The position numbers were made by a program, and so were the translations under genes. Positions 5,352 to 8,235 of a stretch of DNA of 8,235 bases are shown in pieces. Under the pieces are notes generated by a model, which searched no databases, was not told the DNA's origin, and saw only the letters and a program-made list of their open reading frames with translations. Where the stretch lies: the NCBI GenBank assembly GCA_903911805.1, contig CAIWET010000574.1, positions 1-8,235 of the forward strand, written 5' to 3'. Position 1 is the first letter of the stretch; each line of letters starts with the position of its first letter. This DNA is from an uncultured Ignavibacteria bacterium. Lineage in GTDB: Bacteria > Bacteroidota > Ignavibacteria > Kapaibacteriales > UBA2268.

Positions 5352-5708
5352 ATGCAATCAGCAGCCAGACAATTAGCTGCCTCCAGAGCTTACGGCGGAG
5401 GAAAAGACGGGAAAGTTCCTTCTTATCTCGAGCAGGAAGTTTTTTCCTGGAGTAAAGAAAAACTTATATTGAAGATGTATGACCTTTTTATTGTTTCTTG
5501 CAAAAGAGGCGACGTTCAAAAAATGAGCAAAGTTCTAGTTGAGCTTATGAGTTCTTTGAATTTCGAAATAGAAGAAACAGCAACAAGACTTTACAGACTT
5601 TATGAGTATTGCCAAAGATGTATATTCCAAAGAAAATTTGATGAGGCTTTACATATTATTCAAGAATTAAGAGAAGCTTGGTGTAAAGCATTTAATTTAG
5701 AGAATTGA
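5352..5708 (+). CDS. fliS: flagellin export chaperone FliS
   Basis: This 118-residue, mostly helical cytosolic protein has the FliS layout. An N-terminal 'ASRAYGGG' segment holds a Tyr near the start (Y14), then comes 'SKEKLILKMYDLFIVSCKRGDVQKMSKVLVELMSSLNFE', 'ATRLYRLYEYCQRCIFQRKFDEALHIIQELREAW' and a short tail. The 'L..LYxY......A.....DEAL.II.ELReAW' C-terminal block is characteristic. FliS binds the C-terminal helices of flagellin, prevents premature polymerisation and delivers it to the export gate. In Bacillus-type systems it also affects the FliW-CsrA circuit. The sequence is divergent: the usual 'LI.MLYDG' reads LILKMYDL, and Cys residues are frequent (C50, C87, C90, C111). The ATG has GGAG 8 nt upstream. 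fliD starts 7 nt after its stop, indicating one transcript. Confidence 0.87.
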   Translation: MQSAARQLAASRAYGGGKDGKVPSYLEQEVFSWSKEKLILKMYDLFIVSCKRGDVQKMSKVLVELMSSLNFEIEETATRLYRLYEYCQRCIFQRKFDEALHIIQELREAWCKAFNLEN

Positions 5709-5715
5709 GTTTATT

Positions 5716-7140
5716 ATGAGTGACCTGTTAACGCAATTGACCAGTGCAGCTTCTTCTGCTTCAAATTCATCTAATATGTCGCAGAGCGATTTATTAGTGC
5801 AGTCTTTTAAAAGGACTCAGCAGCCAAAAGTTGATGCACTTACAACAAAGAAAACTACTTTAGAAGGAAGAGTATCTTTTATAAATAGTCTTAAATCTAA
5901 ATTAGACTCTTTAAATACTCAGTTGGATACATTTTCGCTTTCAACTATGAACCAAAAGTTCAAAGCAAAAGCTATGACTTCTTCTGATACTTCTGTTGCA
6001 ACTGTTTCTTCTGATGGAGATGCAGCAATTGGCGTTAATTCACTATATGTGAAAAGGTTAGCTTCAAGTGATGCCTTGATTACTCAAAGAATGAATATTT
6101 CAGATAAATTTGGTTTAACTGCCAACTCAATTAACATAAATGGATTTAACGTTAATGTTGAGCTCGATGGCACTGAAACAAATGAACAAGCTATGAAGAA
6201 AATTGTCACAGCTATTAATAATACCAAAGATATAACTGTTTCTGCTTCATTCATTAAGGATACCACAACAACTGGTAGAATAACTTTTGCTTCAACTTCA
6301 ACAGGTGAAAGTAATAAAGTTATTTTCCAGGATTCAACCCTTGCGGCAAAACTTGGACTTACAACTTCTGGGCTACAATCAAATTCAAATACAAGATATT
6401 CTACTACTGGTGCTGGAGCATTCTATAAATCAACTGATCCCGCAACGCTAAACTCTAATGTCGAAATCAATGGACTGGACGTTGTTAGAGAAAGTAACAC
6501 TATTAGCGACTTATTGAGCGGTGTTGAAATAAATCTTTTGAAACCACAGGATAAAGATGCGTTACCTTTAACTTTAAATACAAGCGTTGGTACTACTCAG
6601 GTAAAAGAATTGGTACAACCGCTTCTTGACTCATACAATGATATTCTTAATCATTTAAAATCTAATCCTACACAGATGAGATCTGATTCATCTTTTTCTG
6701 GGTTATATAGTAATTTAAGATCTTTACCTTCTCAGAGCATTACACCACTATCTGGCTCAAGTGTAAGTATGTTAGCTGACGCAGGTATCAAAGCAGACAA
6801 AAATGGAAATCTTTCCGTAAGTGATACAGATAAATTAACTGAAGCATTAAAATCTAATCCTGAAGCCATTGCAAATCTTTTTACAGGTACAAATGGCTTG
6901 ACCTCAAAATTGCAAACTGCAACATCAGGTTTAATTGGATCAGATGGTCTATTGGTTACAAGGTCTTTATCACTTGGAAAGCAAATAGAATCAATTAAAA
7001 AACGCACAATAGATTTAGAAGATAGAATAGATCGTCAATCGGTTTCTTTGCGTAAGGAATATGAAAGCTCGCTTAAAGTATATCTTCAAGCACAGAATCA
7101 ATCTAATCTATTGGGAACATTCCCATCTTCTTCATACTAA
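5716..7140 (+). CDS. fliD: flagellar filament cap protein FliD (HAP2)
   Basis: The 474-residue protein has the FliD_N domain at about 25-120: 'VQSFKRTQQPKVDALTTKKTTLEGRVSFINSLKSKLDSL', then the 'AIGVNSLYVKRLASSDAL' strand block. A flagellin-IN-like segment lies around 127-215 ('INGFNVNVEL...NEQAMKKIVTAINN'). FliD_C covers about 245-465, with 'TISDLLSGVEINLL', 'YNDILNHLKS', the diagnostic 'LADAGIKADKNGNLSVSDTDKLTEALKSNPEAIANLF', and a C-terminal coiled coil (about 420-460). FliD oligomerises at the filament tip and folds incoming flagellin. The length is at the short end of the family, mirroring the short flagellin. A GAG lies 6 nt before the ATG. The gene is flanked by fliS (7-nt gap) and flaG (15-nt gap). 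Confidence 0.95.
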   Translation: MSDLLTQLTSAASSASNSSNMSQSDLLVQSFKRTQQPKVDALTTKKTTLEGRVSFINSLKSKLDSLNTQLDTFSLSTMNQKFKAKAMTSSDTSVATVSSDGDAAIGVNSLYVKRLASSDALITQRMNISDKFGLTANSININGFNVNVELDGTETNEQAMKKIVTAINNTKDITVSASFIKDTTTTGRITFASTSTGESNKVIFQDSTLAAKLGLTTSGLQSNSNTRYSTTGAGAFYKSTDPATLNSNVEINGLDVVRESNTISDLLSGVEINLLKPQDKDALPLTLNTSVGTTQVKELVQPLLDSYNDILNHLKSNPTQMRSDSSFSGLYSNLRSLPSQSITPLSGSSVSMLADAGIKADKNGNLSVSDTDKLTEALKSNPEAIANLFTGTNGLTSKLQTATSGLIGSDGLLVTRSLSLGKQIESIKKRTIDLEDRIDRQSVSLRKEYESSLKVYLQAQNQSNLLGTFPSSSY

Positions 7141-7155
7141 AAGGAGGCAAGTAAA

Positions 7156-7554
7156 ATGGTAAGCTCAGTACAAAGCGTTAACACATTAATAGTTCAGAGT
7201 TCATCAGAATCAGTAAGTGTAAACTTAAAACAAAGTGATGCTGATGACTCAAAGAAATCAAAATTAATGGCTAGCGAAATAGGAAAGTCCACCGCAGAAA
7301 TTAATACCAAGAAGAGCAAAGACTCTTATAAATTTTCTGATTTGGCTGAAGGACTTAATAATCACTTTAAAAATGATGAAAAATTTAAAGTTGAATTTAC
7401 AAAAGATAAAGCAACAGAAAAAATGGTTTACAAGGTAATTGACAAAAAAACCAGTCAAATCTTAGATCAGGTTCCAAAGGAAGTTGAATTAAAGATTTCT
7501 AAATTTGTTTCTAGTCAATTAGCCGATAGTGAAAAGACTGATGCCAAAGTCTGA
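7156..7554 (+). CDS. flaG: FlaG family protein
   Basis: The 132-residue product has a disordered, Ser/Lys-rich N-terminal half (1-57) and a FlaG-type C-terminal half (about 58-120): 'FSDLAEGLNNHFKNDEKFKVEFTKDKATEKMVYKVIDKKTSQILDQVPKEVELKISKF'. The 'VIDKKTSQILDQVP' stretch corresponds to the family pattern V-x-D-x-x-T-x-E-V-I-R-Q-I-P. FlaG proteins usually sit beside fliD and influence filament length; the mechanism is not settled. There is no signal peptide. A very strong ribosome binding site AAGGAGG (7141-7147) lies 8 nt before the ATG, the best in the operon, which suggests a high translation rate. Its 3' end overlaps the following gene. Confidence 0.85.
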   Translation: MVSSVQSVNTLIVQSSSESVSVNLKQSDADDSKKSKLMASEIGKSTAEINTKKSKDSYKFSDLAEGLNNHFKNDEKFKVEFTKDKATEKMVYKVIDKKTSQILDQVPKEVELKISKFVSSQLADSEKTDAKV

Positions 7555-7924
7555 TTTCGGAATCATTCAAGATCATTTAGCTGAATTATTCAGAGCGACA
7601 GAAGAAATAAAAAAGCTACTTAGTCGTGAAAATGATTTGGTAATTGATGATTGGGAAGAAATTGATAATTTGTATCAAAAAAGAGCTGAAATCCTGGCTC
7701 TTATTGACATTTGGAGATCTTCCGATGACGGTAAAGAAATAATTTTAAAAAATTCTGAGATTTGGGATAAAGTTATTAAAAAAATTGCCGATATAGATAT
7801 TGAGAATTTAGAGCTAATTGAAAATAATGTAAAAGTTATGGGTGATAAGCTCAAGCAAATGACTAAACAAAAGAGTTTGCTTTTATATAATAGAGAAAGC
7901 ATAAAATGGATATTAAATCGCTAA
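7541..7924 (+). CDS. FliT/FlgN-like flagellar export chaperone (putative)
   Basis: The 127-residue product (131 if the GTG at 7529 is used) is a small, charged, all-helical protein. Helix 1 contains 'IIQDHLAELFRATEEIKKLLSREND', then 'DDWEEIDNLYQKRAEILALIDIW' and a long C-terminal helical stretch. This is the general pattern of FliT (FliD chaperone) and FlgN (hook-junction chaperone), which are hard to tell apart by eye. Its position after fliD, fliS and flaG favours FliT. The small FlgM-like gene just downstream would instead fit the common flgM-flgN pairing. The ATG at 7541 lies inside the end of flaG (14-nt overlap) with no Shine-Dalgarno, so translation is probably coupled to flaG. The stop overlaps the start of the next gene by 19 nt. 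Confidence 0.6.
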   Translation: MPKSDFGIIQDHLAELFRATEEIKKLLSRENDLVIDDWEEIDNLYQKRAEILALIDIWRSSDDGKEIILKNSEIWDKVIKKIADIDIENLELIENNVKVMGDKLKQMTKQKSLLLYNRESIKWILNR

Positions 7925-8205
7925 ATACAGGGGCGGGCTCCAGATTAAATAATATACAAAATGACAGCCTGCAAAAAAAGTCTGATGACTCTAAATTACA
8001 GCAGAATGTTGCTCAAAATAAGCAAAGACAAGATAAATTAGAATTGTCTTCTGCCTCTACTTTTAGAAGTCAAGCTGTTAAGCTAAATGCTATTGATACA
8101 AAAAAGATTGATCAAAAATTGAGTTCTTATGAAGGCACTTCTGCTTACAAAGAAACTGCAAAGAAATTAAATCAACTCTTTCCACCGGTGAAGAGCAAAG
8201 CTTAA
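7906..8205 (+). CDS. small uncharacterised protein with FlgM-type motif
   Basis: The 99-residue hydrophilic protein has no signal peptide or membrane segment. Residues 1-42 are Asn/Gln/Ser/Lys-rich and probably unfolded. Residues 42-50 read 'QDKLELSSA', very like the 'QDKIEISSQA' motif that precedes the sigma-binding helices of Gram-positive FlgM. A helical C-terminal half follows ('NAIDTKKIDQKLSSYEGTSAYKETAKKLNQLF'). The usual FlgM C-terminal signature (I..G.Y.vd...iA..ll) is not clearly present, so an anti-sigma-28 assignment is only a hypothesis. Alternatives are a flagellar-secreted structural accessory or an orphan. The gene starts 19 nt inside the upstream chaperone gene, implying coupled translation, and is the last gene of the flagellin unit in this window. 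Confidence 0.65.
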   Translation: MDIKSLNTGAGSRLNNIQNDSLQKKSDDSKLQQNVAQNKQRQDKLELSSASTFRSQAVKLNAIDTKKIDQKLSSYEGTSAYKETAKKLNQLFPPVKSKA

Positions 8206-8228
8206 TATATTACATATATTCTTTTTTT
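8204..8228 (+). terminator. candidate intrinsic terminator after the flagellar operon
   Basis: AATATAT (8204-8210) and ATATATT (8214-8220) form a perfect 7-bp stem with a 3-nt loop, followed after one base by seven T residues (8222-8228). The stem starts within the stop codon of the last gene. Position and U-tract fit termination, but the stem is entirely A/T and therefore weak. Confidence 0.4.
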
Positions 8229-8235
8229 AAATAAA

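Noticed and set aside
6084..6266. 60-residue minus-strand open frame inside fliD
   Set aside because: Its hydrophobic look comes from the complement of Thr/Asn-rich codons of fliD; no independent signal.
6732..7007. 91-residue minus-strand open frame inside fliD
   Set aside because: It is fully antisense to the diagnostic FliD_C segment and has no recognisable motif.
7264..7458. 64-residue minus-strand open frame inside flaG
   Set aside because: The Phe/Ile-rich product is the complement of Lys/Asp-rich flaG codons.
7675..7902. 75-residue minus-strand open frame inside the chaperone gene
   Set aside because: It is a Ser/Leu/Ile-rich shadow of the Lys/Glu-rich helical protein on the plus strand.

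Overview
The window is AT-rich (G+C roughly one third, by eye) and comes from a flagellated, Gram-negative-type bacterium: it encodes an acylated lipoprotein, a Sec-exported protein with a probable outer-membrane barrel, and a flagellin/filament-cap locus. Weak or absent Shine-Dalgarno sequences in front of several genes, together with the style of flagellin and envelope proteins, suggest a flagellated member of the Bacteroidota/Chlorobi assemblage (Ignavibacteria- or Kapabacteria-like). That placement is inference from style, not from a marker gene.

Layout. (1) 84-2430, plus strand: a putative metalloprotease of the SprA-related family (HEAAH motif), a secreted two-part protein (TolB/FlgO-like N-terminal domain plus predicted beta-barrel), and, 1 nt later, a small PEGA-like lipoprotein. 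(2) 2435-4066, minus strand: a LysE-family exporter and a MerR-family regulator with a TipAS ligand-binding domain, separated by a 141-nt gap containing three palindromes. The lipoprotein and exporter genes converge with only 4 nt between them. (3) 4067-4308: a divergent intergenic region with an almost perfect sigma-28 promoter and a structured leader for flagellin. (4) 4309-8205, plus strand: flagellin (fliC), fliS, fliD, flaG, a FliT/FlgN-like chaperone and a small FlgM-like protein, closed by an A/T-only terminator candidate.

How the genes fit together. Flagellin is the filament subunit, FliS its export chaperone, FliD the filament cap, FlaG a filament-length modulator, and the FliT/FlgN-like protein a probable chaperone for FliD or the hook-associated proteins. 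The last ORF shares a short FlgM-type motif (DKLELS) and may be an anti-sigma-28-like or flagellar-secreted protein. If so, a sigma-28-driven unit would carry its own brake. The first gene of the window carries the same kind of motif (DKLEIS) before its metalloprotease domain.

The most interesting non-coding signals are the flagellin leader and the fliC-fliS intergenic RNA. The leader combines a 9-bp hairpin at the predicted 5' end, a six-codon mini-ORF, and GGA motifs including a CsrA-like sequence over the ribosome binding site. The fliC-fliS spacer has a nested hairpin with possible pseudoknot pairing. No tRNA, rRNA, CRISPR array, insertion sequence or broken gene was seen.
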